DNA of 64,000 bases, from the NCBI RefSeq assembly GCF_028737315.1, contig NZ_JAQZAO010000006.1, positions 372,001-436,000 of the forward strand, written 5' to 3'. The position numbers and the translations under genes are program-made. The notes beneath the pieces were generated by a model, which saw only the letters and a program-made list of their open reading frames with translations, did no database searches and had not been told where the DNA came from. Shown one piece after another: positions 10,506 to 18,983 of this stretch; the first letter of the stretch is position 1, and every line of letters begins with the position of its first letter. The stretch comes from Actinomycetospora lemnae. Its GTDB lineage: Bacteria > Actinomycetota > Actinomycetes > Mycobacteriales > Pseudonocardiaceae.

Positions 10506-11023
10506 GCGGCGGGACCCCCGAGCCGCCCACCGACGCCGACCGCGCCGCCGTCGAGGCCCAGCTCGGCCGGCGCCCCCGCGGGCTGCGCCGGGTCGCGCAC
10601 CGCTGCCCGTGCGGGCTGCCCGACGTCGTCGAGACCGCCCCGCGGCTCGAGGACGGCACGCCGTTCCCGACGCTGTACTACGCGACCTGCCCGCGCCTGA
10701 CCTCGCGCATCGGGACGTTGGAGGCCGACGGGCTCATGCGCGAGCAGACCGAGCGCCTCGGCACCGACCCCGACTTCGCCGCCCGCTACGCGCAGGCCCA
10801 CGCCGACTACCTCGCCGACCGCGACGCGATCGAGCCGCTCGGCACCGACGTCAGCGCCGGCGGGATGCCCGGACGGGTCAAGTGCCTCCACGTGCACGTC
10901 GCGCACACCCTGGCCCGCGGCCCGGGCGTGAATCCCGCGGGTGACGAGACCCTCGAGCGGCTCGACGACTGGTGGCACGCGGGGCCGTGCGTGGGCCCCG
11001 ACCACGGGGACCCGACGGACTGA
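10502..11023 (+). CDS. DUF501 family protein
   Basis: Conserved actinobacterial protein of unknown function, 173 residues. The family hallmarks are present: VAHRCPCGLPDVVETAPRL near the start, GTPFPTLYYATCPRLTSRI with a conserved Cys, and the C-terminal GRVKCLHVHVAHTLARGPGV. The Cys and His clusters suggest metal binding, but that is inference. GTG overlaps the upstream stop (GTGA). The eno-divIC-DUF501-ppx order matches mycobacteria (Rv1023-Rv1026). Confidence 0.88.
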   Translation: MSGGTPEPPTDADRAAVEAQLGRRPRGLRRVAHRCPCGLPDVVETAPRLEDGTPFPTLYYATCPRLTSRIGTLEADGLMREQTERLGTDPDFAARYAQAHADYLADRDAIEPLGTDVSAGGMPGRVKCLHVHVAHTLARGPGVNPAGDETLERLDDWWHAGPCVGPDHGDPTD

Positions 11024-11424
11024 CACCCGGTCACCCGCCGGGCGACGGGTCGGGCGCGACCGACCGGCACGCTCGGTGGCCGCCCGTCCCCGGACCGGTG
11101 CCGATGCGCCCCGGCCCGGTACCGACCCCCGCGCTGAGTTGATCGACGTCCGCGGCGCGCCCAGGATGGACAGAGCCGGTTCCCCCGACCGGCCCAGCGC
11201 GGCGGTGCGGACGGCCCGTCGCGCGACCGGGCGGCGATCCACCGCACGGCGCCCCTCCCGGCTGCCGACGGATCGTGCCCGCGGACCGGTCGCCGGGCGA
11301 CCCCACCCGCCTGGGGTCGCCCGGTGTCCGGCACCCCGCGGCGGGCGTGTCCGGGGCGTCCTCGCTAGCGTCGTCGGGTAGCCGGGTCCGCCGGGGACGC
11401 CGAGCGCAGCAGGGGGAGCACCAG
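11024..11424. other. 401-bp intergenic region before ppx
   Basis: I see no convincing gene. It holds the 13-bp-stem hairpin at 11293-11324 and a likely -10 element TAGCGT at 11366-11371, which would give the ppx transcript a leader of about 47 nt with the ribosome binding site AGGGGGAG at 11411-11418. Confidence 0.5.
11293..11324 (+). terminator. 13-bp perfect hairpin upstream of ppx
   Basis: Arms CCGGGCGACCCCA (11293-11305) and TGGGGTCGCCCGG (11312-11324) surround a 6-nt loop. There is no U-tract. It is a plausible terminator for the eno-DUF501 operon, separated from the ppx promoter just downstream. Confidence 0.5.
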
Positions 11425-12399
11425 ATGCCACGGGTCGCGGCCGTCGACTGCGGGACCAACTCGATCCGCCTGCTGGTGGCCGACGTGACCGTGCGCGAGG
11501 ACGGCTCGGCCTGGCTGCGCGACGTCCACCGCGAGATGCGGATCAACCGCCTCGGGCAGGGCGTGGACGCCACGGGCCGGCTCGCGCCGGAGTCGCTCGC
11601 GCGCACCCGCGAGGCCCTGGGCGCCTACGCCGAGATGCTGCGCCGCCACGGCGTCGCCGTCTCCCCGGAGACCGTGCGCGTCTGCGCCACGTCCGCCACG
11701 CGTGACGCCGCGAACCGCGAGGAGTTCTTCGGCGCGGTGCGCGAGGTCATCGGGGTCGACGCCGACGTCATCACCGGCGACGAGGAGGCGCGCCTGTCGT
11801 TCGCGGGCGCGGTCGCCGACCTCGACCCCGACGAGGGCCCGTTCGTCGTCGCCGACGTCGGCGGGGGCTCCACCGAGCTCGTCACCGGCACCTGGGACGC
11901 GGTCCACGCGGAGGTCACCGCCGCGCGCTCCACCGACGTCGGCTGCGTGCGCCTGACCGAGAAGTTCCTCCACGACGACCCGCCGACCGGCGAGCAGATC
12001 GCCGAGGCCGAGGAGTTCACCCGCGCGACGCTGGCGCCGGCGTTCGCCGAGGTGGCGGTCGACGAGGTCCAGACCTGGGTGGCGGTCGCGGGCACGGCGA
12101 CCACGCTGGCGGCGGTGGCGATGGACCTGCGCACCTACGACCCCGAGCGCATCCACCTCTCGCGGCTCGGTCTCGACGACGTGCGCGCCACCGCCCGCCG
12201 GCTCGAGGCGATGCCGCGCGAGCAGCGGGCCGCGCTCGGGCCCATGCACCCGGGCCGCGTCGACGTCATCGGCGGCGGGTCGCTCGTCATGCGGGTGCTC
12301 GCCGAGGAGCTCGCCGAGCGCACCGACGTCACCGAGCTCGTCGTCTCCGAGCACGACATCCTCGACGGGATCGCGCGGGAGCTGGCCGCGCGGTGGTGA
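11425..12399 (+). CDS. ppx: exopolyphosphatase / pppGpp phosphohydrolase (Ppx/GppA)
   Basis: Member of the ASKHA-fold Ppx/GppA family that releases phosphate from polyphosphate chains or converts pppGpp to ppGpp, linking phosphate storage with the stringent response. The 324-residue protein has the two phosphate-binding loops AVDCGTNSIRLLVADV near the N-terminus and VVADVGGGSTELVTG in the middle, plus VICATSATRDAxN-like VCATSATRDAANREEF. The short form (about 320 residues, no C-terminal HD extension) is typical of actinobacteria. ATG 11425 is preceded by AGGGGGAG; the frame remains open upstream to 11275 but lacks a good start. Confidence 0.92.
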   Translation: MPRVAAVDCGTNSIRLLVADVTVREDGSAWLRDVHREMRINRLGQGVDATGRLAPESLARTREALGAYAEMLRRHGVAVSPETVRVCATSATRDAANREEFFGAVREVIGVDADVITGDEEARLSFAGAVADLDPDEGPFVVADVGGGSTELVTGTWDAVHAEVTAARSTDVGCVRLTEKFLHDDPPTGEQIAEAEEFTRATLAPAFAEVAVDEVQTWVAVAGTATTLAAVAMDLRTYDPERIHLSRLGLDDVRATARRLEAMPREQRAALGPMHPGRVDVIGGGSLVMRVLAEELAERTDVTELVVSEHDILDGIARELAARW

Positions 12400-12433
12400 G
12401 GGCGGTCCTGAGCACGGTGGTGGGGGTGGTGAC

Positions 12434-13084
12434 GTGGTGAGCGCCCGTCCGGCCGACCCGCCCGGCGCCGTCCCGGGCGTGCTGCCGCTGGCGGCGCTCG
12501 TGCTCGCGCGGCGGGTGCGGGCGCTGGTGGCCGTGACGGTCGTGCACACCGTCGTCCTCGCCGTCGCCGCGTGGTTCGCCGGCAACGGGCCCACGCTGCC
12601 GGGCGTCGCGTCGCTCGTCGCACACCTCGCCGTCTCACTGGGCGCGGCGCTGCCCGTGCGCTGGCAGTTCGCCGGCGACCCGGCGCGCCGCGAGGCCCGG
12701 GCGGTGCGCGCGATGACGGTGTCGTTCGTGGTGCTCGCGGTCTACAGCGCCGTCGACGCCGTCGCCGACGCCCTCACCCCGGGCCGCCCGGGGGAGGCCC
12801 TGGTCGGCGGCCTGCTCGGGCTCGCGGGGGCGGTCGCGCTGCCGGTGCTCGTCGCGCTCGACGCGCGCGCCGGGCGGGAGGAGGGCGCGTTCCGCGACCC
12901 ACGGGTCCGCCGCGCCGCGCCCGCGCCGCTCGTCGCCGCGCTCGTCGTGGTGCTGCTCGCCGCGAGCGCCGTCGACCTGCTCGCCAGCACCGGCCCCGTC
13001 ACCGCGTCGCTGGCCGCGCCGGCGGTGTCGGCGGTCGTCGCCGTCCTCGCCGCGCGGGAGGCCTGGGGTGCCTGGCACGGCTGA
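12434..13084 (+). CDS. polytopic membrane protein, function unknown
   Basis: 216 residues with about six hydrophobic segments ([61 protein letters not shown] and others), organised as two roughly similar halves. It looks loosely like a small cation-efflux or DUF-type transporter, but I do not recognise the family. The GTG at 12434 follows a G-rich Shine-Dalgarno stretch; GTG 12437 is an equal alternative. Its 3' end overlaps udgB by 17 bp, so the two are probably co-transcribed. Confidence 0.7.
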   Translation: MVSARPADPPGAVPGVLPLAALVLARRVRALVAVTVVHTVVLAVAAWFAGNGPTLPGVASLVAHLAVSLGAALPVRWQFAGDPARREARAVRAMTVSFVVLAVYSAVDAVADALTPGRPGEALVGGLLGLAGAVALPVLVALDARAGREEGAFRDPRVRRAAPAPLVAALVVVLLAASAVDLLASTGPVTASLAAPAVSAVVAVLAAREAWGAWHG

Positions 13085-13868
13085 CCCCGCGTCGCTCGGT
13101 CCCGCCGACGCGCCCGACCTGCCGACCCTCGACGCCGCGGTCGCCGAGTGCCGCGCCTGCCCGCGGCTCGTGGCGTGGCGGGAGGAGGTCGCCGCGACCA
13201 AGCGCGCCGCCTTCCGCGACCAGACCTACTGGGGTCGCCCGGTGCCCGGGTTCGGCGCCACCGACGCGCGGCTGCTCATCGTCGGCCTCGCCCCGGCCGC
13301 GCACGGCGCCAACCGCACGGGGCGCATGTTCACCGGCGACCGCAGCGGCGACGTCCTCTACGCCGCCCTGCACGCCGTCGGGCTCGCGTCGCAGCCCACG
13401 GCGGTCGCGGTCGGCGACGGCCTCGAGCTGTACGGCACCCGCATCACCGCCCCGGTGCGCTGCGCCCCGCCGGAGAACAAGCCGACGCCCGCCGAGCGCG
13501 ACCGCTGCCGCCCGTGGCTCGCCCGCGAGCTCGCGCTGCTGCGGGGCACCGTGCGCGCCGTGGTGGTGCTGGGCGGCTTCGGGTGGCAGGCCCTGCTGCC
13601 CGTGCTCGCCACCCCCGACCCGGCCGGCGGGCACCCCGGCTGGGTCGTCCCGCGGCCCCGGCCGGCGTTCGGGCACGCCGTCCACGTGACGCTGGCGCCG
13701 GCGGACGAGCAGGCGGCCGCCCCGCTCGAGCTCTTCGGCTGCTACCACGTCAGCCAGCAGAACACCTTCACCGGACGCCTCACCCCGGCGATGCTCGAGG
13801 ACGTCCTGGCCGGCGCCGCCCGGGCCGCGGGGCTGGAACCGGCGGTGCCCGCGCGCGCCGACGACTAG
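13068..13868 (+). CDS. udgB: family 5 uracil-DNA glycosylase (UdgB)
   Basis: Base-excision-repair glycosylase removing uracil and other deaminated bases; iron-sulfur protein. The first motif [14 protein letters not shown] lacks the catalytic Asp/Asn of other UDG families, which is the mark of family 5. Candidate Fe-S ligands are Cys28 and Cys31 in CRACPRL and two cysteines in [10 protein letters not shown] and DRCRPWL. The second motif [17 protein letters not shown] is near the C-terminus. Length 266 residues is normal. ATG 13068 overlaps the upstream gene. The gene stop TAG is also part of the probable -10 of the following tRNA (TAGGGT, 13866-13871). Confidence 0.93.
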   Translation: MPGTADPASLGPADAPDLPTLDAAVAECRACPRLVAWREEVAATKRAAFRDQTYWGRPVPGFGATDARLLIVGLAPAAHGANRTGRMFTGDRSGDVLYAALHAVGLASQPTAVAVGDGLELYGTRITAPVRCAPPENKPTPAERDRCRPWLARELALLRGTVRAVVVLGGFGWQALLPVLATPDPAGGHPGWVVPRPRPAFGHAVHVTLAPADEQAAAPLELFGCYHVSQQNTFTGRLTPAMLEDVLAGAARAAGLEPAVPARADD

Positions 13869-13889
13869 GGTCGAGCGGACGGGAGTTCC

Positions 13890-13963
13890 GCCCCTGTAGC
13901 CCAATCGGCAGAGGCAGGCGACTTAAAATCGCCGCAGTGTGGGTTCGAACCCCACCGGGGGCA
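13890..13963 (+). tRNA. tRNA with anticodon UAA (Leu codon UUA) but a short, class-I variable loop
   Basis: The 74-nt cloverleaf is complete. Acceptor arms are GCCCCTG (13890-13896) and CGGGGGC (13956-13962) with discriminator A13963. The D arm runs 13899-13915. The anticodon arm is GGCGA-CTTAAAA-TCGCC with anticodon TAA at 13924-13926. The variable loop GCAGT has five bases, and the T arm is GTGGG-TTCGAAC-CCCAC. CCA is not encoded. UAA reads leucine UUA, yet bacterial leucine tRNAs normally have a long class-II variable arm; this one does not, so its charging identity is uncertain. A likely -10 (TAGGGT) lies 18 nt upstream of the mature 5' end. Confidence 0.85.
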
Positions 13964-14260
13964 CGCACGGCGGGACCACGGCAGGGCTCCGCATCCCCGG
14001 TGCCACCGGGCGCATCGACGTCACCCACCGCACGCCGCCACCCCGCCGGTCGCCGGGACGTCACCCGATCCACCCCGTCACGTCAGCTCGCCGTCACCCG
14101 CCCGTCGCAGCGGTCACGCGGAGAGCGGTCGGTCCCACGACCGGGTGCGTGACGCCCGACCGCTCGGGCGCCCCGGACGGACCGCTCGACGCCGACCCGC
14201 CGAAGCTGCTCCGAACGGGCGAGAAGATCGGCCACACTCGTCGGTGGGAGGTGAGGCGTC

Positions 14261-15121
14261 GTGGCTGATCCGGGGGACCTGGCGGGTCGGATCCCCGCGC
14301 CGGGTGGTGCACGTCCGCCGTGGCGCGAGCTCGAGGGGCTGCGCCCGCTGACGCTGCGGGAGTGCCGGCGGCTCGTGGTCGTCGCGCCCCACCCGCGCGA
14401 CGAGATCCGGGCGGCCGGCGGGCTGCTGCGCCGGCTCGCCGCACGCCACGCCGAGGTCGACGTCCTCGCGCTCACCGACGGCCCCGGCCGCACCTGCACG
14501 CCGCCCGAGGGCCTCGCCGTGCCCCGCGAGCGCGAGCGCCCGCTCGGCGACCTCGTCGTGCGCCCCGACGACCTCGCCGACCCCGACACCCTCGCCTCCG
14601 TGCTCGCGCGCCTCGAGGGCGCCGAGGAGCCGGAGGAGGAGGCACCCGGCGCCGTCGACCACGAGGAGGCCGAGCTCGCCGCGGCCTACGAGGCGCTGGG
14701 TGTCGTGGAGGTCCGCCGGCACCGCCTCGGGCTCCCCGACGCCGGGCTCTCCGGGTGCGAGGCCGACGTCGTCGCCGCGCTGAGCGAGATCGTCGGGTTC
14801 GCCGACGACCCCCACGGGCTGTGCGTGCTCGCGCCCTGGTCCGGGGACGGCGACGACGACCACGAGGCCGCGGGCCGCGCCGCCGAGACGGTGTGCGCCG
14901 CCTACCGCGTGCGTCTCGTCCGCTGGCTCGACCAGGCGTGGAGCTGGGCCGGTCCGGAGTCCGCGGAGGTGCCGTGGCGACGCGCGCGCCAGCTCGCGCT
15001 GTCGGAGACCGTGCAGGCCCGTAAGCTCGCGGCCAGCGCGGCGTTCGGTGGCCGTCCCGGACGCGACCGCGAACTGCCCGACGGTTCCGCCCCCGGTCCT
15101 CGCGAGGTCTTCCTGGTGTGA
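14261..15121 (+). CDS. PIG-L family deacetylase-like protein
   Basis: 286-residue member of the LmbE/PIG-L fold, zinc-dependent N-acetyl-sugar deacetylases that include MshB and Mca. The zinc motif is VVVAPHPRDE rather than the usual PHPDDE, so one acidic metal-site residue is Arg; the downstream region APWSGDGDDDHEAAGRAA keeps the DHE portion. The rest (AAYEALGVVEVRRHRLGLPD) fits the fold. Substitution of the DD pair suggests altered or lost metal binding, or a different substrate. GTG 14261 is preceded by GGGAGGTGAG. The neighbouring genes give no pathway hint. Confidence 0.75.
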   Translation: MADPGDLAGRIPAPGGARPPWRELEGLRPLTLRECRRLVVVAPHPRDEIRAAGGLLRRLAARHAEVDVLALTDGPGRTCTPPEGLAVPRERERPLGDLVVRPDDLADPDTLASVLARLEGAEEPEEEAPGAVDHEEAELAAAYEALGVVEVRRHRLGLPDAGLSGCEADVVAALSEIVGFADDPHGLCVLAPWSGDGDDDHEAAGRAAETVCAAYRVRLVRWLDQAWSWAGPESAEVPWRRARQLALSETVQARKLAASAAFGGRPGRDRELPDGSAPGPREVFLV

Positions 15122-15244
15122 GCAGGTCTCCCGTCACCCGGACGGGCGTGTCGGCACGCTCCGTTCCGTCGCAGCCGCAGACGCTCCTCGTCACGACCGC
15201 GCCCCATGGGGGTCACACCCGGCTCGGCGATCGGTTGGGGCCGA

Positions 15245-15250
15245 TAGGCT
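15245..15250 (+). promoter_or_regulatory. -10 element before the LOV-phosphatase gene
   Basis: TAGGCT lies 7 bp before GTG 15258, the spacing expected for a leaderless transcript. Confidence 0.5.
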
Positions 15251-15257
15251 TCGGCAG

Positions 15258-17513
15258 GTGACGGGCAGGACGAACGGCGACCACGGCGAGGTGGCGACCG
15301 ACCCTTCCGGCCCAGCCCCCGAGCTGGGTCAGGACTACGCCACCGAGGCGCAGCGCGTGCGCGACGCCGTCGTCGACCCGAGCGGCGTGCGCGAGCCCGA
15401 CCTGCCGCAGGTGCTGCACACCGCGCCGGCCGCCGTCGCGCTCATCGACCTCGGTGAGGGCCTCGTCACCTACGCCAACGACTCCGCCGCCGCGCTCACC
15501 GGTGGCCGCGCCTCGCTGCCCGTCGACATCGACGCCTGGAGCGAGGCGGCGGGCCTCACCGACCTGTCCGGCCGCCCCATGCGCGACACGGCCTCGCCGC
15601 TCTCGCGCGTCGCCCAGGGCATCCCGGTCTCGGGCGAGCCGGTCGCGGTCGCCGACGCCGCCCGCCGCGGCTCGGAGGCGACCGAGGAGGAGCGCGAGGA
15701 GGCCGAGGGCCGGCTGCTGTGGGTCACCGGCTTCCCGCTGTCGGAGGTGGTGAACGACGACCAGCGCCGGCTCGCCCTGGTCGTGTTCCTGCAGCTCTCC
15801 GGCGCCGGCGCCCAGCGCCACCTCGAGATGGTGCGCGACCGCGCCGTCGTGGCCACCGAGCTGTCGTTCACGATCTCCGACCCGGCCCGCGAGCAGAACC
15901 CGCTGGTCTGGGTCAACCCGGCGTTCACGCGGCTGACCGGCTACGAGCTCGACGAGGTGCTCGGCCGCAACTGCCGCTTCCTGCAGGGCCCGAACACCGA
16001 CCCGGCCTCGATCTCGCGCATCCGCACCGCGCTGGACGAGGAGCGCCCGATCACCGAGGTGCTCCTCAACTACCGCCGCGACGGCACCGCGTTCTGGAAC
16101 CAGGTCTCGATCACCCCGGTGCTCGACGGCCAGGGCCGCGTGGTCAACTTCGTCGGCGTCCAGTCCGACGTCACCGAGCGCGTCATGGTCGAGAACGAGC
16201 GGCGCGCCGCGCTGGCCGCCGCGGAGGAGACCCGCGAGCAGCTGCGCCTGCTCACCGAGTCGACCTCGGCGATGTCGGCGAGCCTCGACACCGTCGGCGT
16301 CGCCGAGGCCCTCGCCCGCATCGTGGTGCCGGCCATGGCCGACTTCTGCTGCGTCGACCTGCTCGAGGACGTCGAGGGCAACTCCTCGGTGCGCCGCGCG
16401 GCGGTCAACCACCGCGACGAGACGAAGGTCGAGGAGGTCCGCGGGCTCGGGCGCTGGGTGAGCCCCACCGAGGACGGCCGCGACCCCATCGGCCAGGCGC
16501 TCGGCTCGGGCACGCCGTCCCTGCTGCCCGAGCTGCCCGTCCGGCCCGCCGGCATCTCCGACCAGCCCGACCTGCTGCGCCGCTACGAGGCGCTGCGGCC
16601 GCGCTCGGCGATCGTCGTGCCGCTGCGGGCCCGCGGGCAGATGCTCGGGGCGCTGACGCTCGGCACCGAGCTGCCCTACGGCCGCCGCTACTCCCAGCGC
16701 GACCTCTACCTGGCCGCGGACCTCGCCGCCCGCGCCGGCCTCGCGGTGGACAACGCCCGCCTCTACGCCCGCGAGCACGGGGCGGCGGAGACGCTGCAGC
16801 GCAGCCTGCTGCCCGCCGTCCCGCGGATGGCGGGCATGACGATCGCGTCGCGCTACCTGGCCGCGACCGACGGCGCCCAGGTCGGCGGCGACTGGTACGA
16901 CATGCTCTCGCTGCCCGACGGCGCGGTCGGCCTCGCCGTCGGCGACGTCGTCGGCCACGACCTGCGGGCGGCCGCGGCGATGGGCGAGCTGCGCGGGGTG
17001 CTGCGCTCGTACGCGTGGGAGGGCCTCGGGCCCGCCGACGTCGTCGACCGCTGCGACGACGTCGTGCAGGGTCTGGGCATGGCCGCGATGGCCACCGCTG
17101 TCTACGCGCGCCTCGAGCGCGGTGAGCAGGGCGACTGGGTGCTGCGGTACTCGAACGCCGGCCACCCGCCGCCGCTGCTGCGGCGGGCCGACGGCACCGT
17201 CGAGCTGCTCACCGGCAACCTCTCCCCGCTGATCGGGGCCACCCGCGCCGTCACCCGCGAGGAGACGACGGTGCACTGCCGCCACGGCGACCTGCTGGTC
17301 CTGCACACCGACGGCCTCATCGAGGCGCCGGGTGCCGACCCGGACGACCGCACGCAGCTCATCGCCGACACCCTGGCCGCGCAGTCGGCCGACATGCCCG
17401 TCGAGGAGCTCTGCGACCGGCTGCTCGGCATGCTCGGCGTCGACGGGCTGCGCGACGACGCGGTGCTGCTCGCGATCCGCCTCGACGGCGAGGGCGAGCC
17501 CGCGCCGGCGTAG
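15258..17513 (+). CDS. blue-light LOV sensor - GAF - PP2C (SpoIIE/RsbU) phosphatase
   Basis: Predicted photoreceptor phosphatase of 751 residues. Domains in order are: a PAS-like region at about 50-175; a LOV domain at about 190-310 with FTISDPAREQNPLVWVNPAF, the flavin-adduct motif GRNCRFLQGPNTD (photoactive Cys239) and FVGVQSDVTER; a GAF domain at about 330-505; and a PP2C/SpoIIE domain from LQRSLLPAVPRM (about 513) through VGGDWYDMLSLPDG, VGDVVGHDLRAAAAM, YSNAGHPPPLL and the metal Asp in LRDDAVLLAIRL. Related proteins dephosphorylate anti-sigma-factor antagonists, so it probably couples blue light to an alternative sigma factor, but no RsbV/RsbW pair is adjacent. GTG 15258 is chosen from the leaderless promoter spacing; the frame is open to 15048. 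Confidence 0.9.
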   Translation: MTGRTNGDHGEVATDPSGPAPELGQDYATEAQRVRDAVVDPSGVREPDLPQVLHTAPAAVALIDLGEGLVTYANDSAAALTGGRASLPVDIDAWSEAAGLTDLSGRPMRDTASPLSRVAQGIPVSGEPVAVADAARRGSEATEEEREEAEGRLLWVTGFPLSEVVNDDQRRLALVVFLQLSGAGAQRHLEMVRDRAVVATELSFTISDPAREQNPLVWVNPAFTRLTGYELDEVLGRNCRFLQGPNTDPASISRIRTALDEERPITEVLLNYRRDGTAFWNQVSITPVLDGQGRVVNFVGVQSDVTERVMVENERRAALAAAEETREQLRLLTESTSAMSASLDTVGVAEALARIVVPAMADFCCVDLLEDVEGNSSVRRAAVNHRDETKVEEVRGLGRWVSPTEDGRDPIGQALGSGTPSLLPELPVRPAGISDQPDLLRRYEALRPRSAIVVPLRARGQMLGALTLGTELPYGRRYSQRDLYLAADLAARAGLAVDNARLYAREHGAAETLQRSLLPAVPRMAGMTIASRYLAATDGAQVGGDWYDMLSLPDGAVGLAVGDVVGHDLRAAAAMGELRGVLRSYAWEGLGPADVVDRCDDVVQGLGMAAMATAVYARLERGEQGDWVLRYSNAGHPPPLLRRADGTVELLTGNLSPLIGATRAVTREETTVHCRHGDLLVLHTDGLIEAPGADPDDRTQLIADTLAAQSADMPVEELCDRLLGMLGVDGLRDDAVLLAIRLDGEGEPAPA

Positions 17514-17530
17514 CCGTCCCGGACGTGCGA

Positions 17531-17563
17531 CGGCCCGGCCCCGCGAGCTGCGGGACCGGGCCG
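17531..17563. terminator. GC-rich hairpin between convergent genes
   Basis: Arms CGGCCCGGCCCCGC (17531-17544) and GCGGGACCGGGCCG (17550-17563) pair with one mismatch around GAGCT. It can serve both the phosphatase gene and the opposing small gene. Confidence 0.6.
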
Positions 17564-17577
17564 GTGTACGTCGTGCC

Positions 17578-17847
17578 TCAGGGCCGCGGGGGCTCCTGGC
17601 CCGGCGGGGGCGGCGGGGGCGCCTGCCCCTCGGGCGGCGGCGGGGCCTGGCCCTCGTGCGGCCGGCCCGGTGCCTGGTCGCCGTGCAGGAACTGCTTGGC
17701 CCGGTCGCCGGCCTGGTCGACCTGCTCCTCGTGGCCGTAGCGCTGCCCGACGTAGTCGCTGCCCTTGTCCACGTAGGAGTCGGCCTTGTCCGGGTTCTTG
17801 CCGGCCCAGTCCTTGGCCTTGTCCACCATCTTGCCGAAGTCGACCAT
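17578..17847 (-). CDS. MT0933-like antitoxin-family small protein
   Basis: 89-residue hydrophilic protein: MVDFGKMVDKAKDWAGKNPD, then ADSYVDKGSDYVGQRYGHEE and a tail of Gly/Gln/Pro-rich repeats (PPPPEGQAPPPPPPG). The helical N-terminal half with repeated DKAKD/ADK heptads matches the actinobacterial MT0933/Rv0909 antitoxin family. No recognisable toxin gene is next to it, so the antitoxin role is only a family-level inference. GAGGAGG precedes the ATG at 17847. Confidence 0.7.
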   Translation of the reverse strand: MVDFGKMVDKAKDWAGKNPDKADSYVDKGSDYVGQRYGHEEQVDQAGDRAKQFLHGDQAPGRPHEGQAPPPPEGQAPPPPPPGQEPPRP

Positions 17848-18147
17848 CGCCACCCTCCTCGTCGCTGCGTGCGAGGTCTCGGGCGCAGCATGCCCCGTCC
17901 CGCCCCGGGGCCACACCTGCGACCGGGACGGGTGCCGCCGATCGGGGGGATAGACTTCCTGGGGGACCCCATCCCGGGGCGAAGCGGACACGCTCCGTCC
18001 ACCGCGGGTCCGGTAAAGTTCTTTTTACCGAGACGGGAACCGATCCACCCACCCCGTCGTTGCACCGGGTGGACGAACAGTCCGCGGTCGACCCGGCCGA
18101 TGACATCCCGCCATCGGTGCCGGCTCCGCGTAGGAGGAGGACGAGAG
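17848..18147. other. 300-bp divergent intergenic region
   Basis: Contains start signals for both flanking genes, a possible -10 TAGACT near 17952, and the AT-rich inverted repeat at 18011-18030. No gene is apparent. Confidence 0.45.
18011..18030. promoter_or_regulatory. AT-rich inverted repeat, possible operator
   Basis: CGGTAAA (18011-18017) and TTTACCG (18024-18030) form a perfect 7-bp dyad around GTTCTT, conspicuous in sequence of this GC content. It is 118 bp upstream of the Bax-inhibitor-1 gene. Confidence 0.35.
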
Positions 18148-18963
18148 GTGCGCACCAGCAGCAACCCGGCGTTCCGCAACCTGCCCACCTCGCCGGGTGG
18201 GTACGCGCGGTTCGGCGACGCCCCGGCCGGTATGGCCGGTGGCATGTTCGGCGGGGGCGGCAGCCCCATGCCGACGGCGGCGGCCGACGACCGTCCGCTC
18301 ACCGTCGACGACGTGGTCCAGAAGACCGCCATCAACGTGGTCCTGGCCCTCGCGGTCGGCGTGGTGACGGCGTGGAGCGGCCTCTACGTGCTGGGCCTGC
18401 TCGGCTTCGTGGTCGGGCTGGTCCTGGCGCTGATCATCATCTTCAAGCAGAGCACCAACAAGTTCCTGGTGCTCGGCTACTCGGCCGCCGAGGGCATGGC
18501 GCTCGGCGCGATCACCGGGGTGTTCCAGAACATCGCCACCTCGCCGGGCGGCACGAGCTACGCCGGCATCGGCGTGCAGGCCGTCCTCGGCACCCTCGGC
18601 GTGTTCATCGGCATGCTCGTCGTCTACAAGACCGGCGCCATCCGCGTCACGCCGCGCCTGACCAAGATGGTCATCGGCGCCGCGATCGGCGTGGTCGTGC
18701 TGATGCTGGCCAACCTCGTCGCGGGCTTCTTCGTCCCCGGCGGCATGGGCCTGCGTGACGGCGGCACCCTGGCGATCATCTTCAGCCTGGTCTGCATCGC
18801 GATCGGTGCGTTCATGCTGATGCTCGACTTCGACCAGGCCGACCAGGCGGTCAAGGCCGGCGTCCCCGCGCGCTTCGCGTGGTACCTCGCCTTCGGCTTC
18901 ATGACCACGCTGGTCTGGCTCTACATCGAGATCCTGCGCCTGCTGAGCTACTTCCGCGAGTGA
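18148..18963 (+). CDS. Bax inhibitor-1 / YccA family membrane protein
   Basis: 271 residues with about seven membrane helices (NVVLALAVGVVTAWSGLYVL, LLGFVVGLVLALIIIF and so on) after a flexible Gly-rich N-terminus (AGGMFGGGGSPMPTAAADD). Conserved BI-1 features are visible: SAAEGMALGAITGVFQ and, near the end, LMLDFDQADQAVKAGVP with the paired Asp residues that in related channels form a pH-sensing site. The bacterial family is thought to mediate Ca or H leak; the physiological role is unknown. GTG 18148 has an excellent AGGAGGAGG upstream; the frame is open far upstream in antisense of another gene. Confidence 0.9.
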   Translation: MRTSSNPAFRNLPTSPGGYARFGDAPAGMAGGMFGGGGSPMPTAAADDRPLTVDDVVQKTAINVVLALAVGVVTAWSGLYVLGLLGFVVGLVLALIIIFKQSTNKFLVLGYSAAEGMALGAITGVFQNIATSPGGTSYAGIGVQAVLGTLGVFIGMLVVYKTGAIRVTPRLTKMVIGAAIGVVVLMLANLVAGFFVPGGMGLRDGGTLAIIFSLVCIAIGAFMLMLDFDQADQAVKAGVPARFAWYLAFGFMTTLVWLYIEILRLLSYFRE

Positions 18964-18983
18964 GCTGACCACTCGCAGCCGAG

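Noticed and set aside
13964-14260. Integration site of a mobile element at the tRNA 3' end
   Set aside because: No integrase, no repeat of the tRNA 3' end and no change in gene content follow it; the next gene is an ordinary PIG-L-type gene.
14083-14589. Minus-strand coding region opposite the PIG-L gene
   Set aside because: Arg/Ser-rich shadow without any motif; the plus-strand frame has a recognisable fold and ribosome binding site.
15213-18335. A 1040-codon minus-strand frame opposite the LOV phosphatase
   Set aside because: It is antisense to a domain-rich plus-strand gene and has no recognisable domain; typical of high-GC third-position bias.
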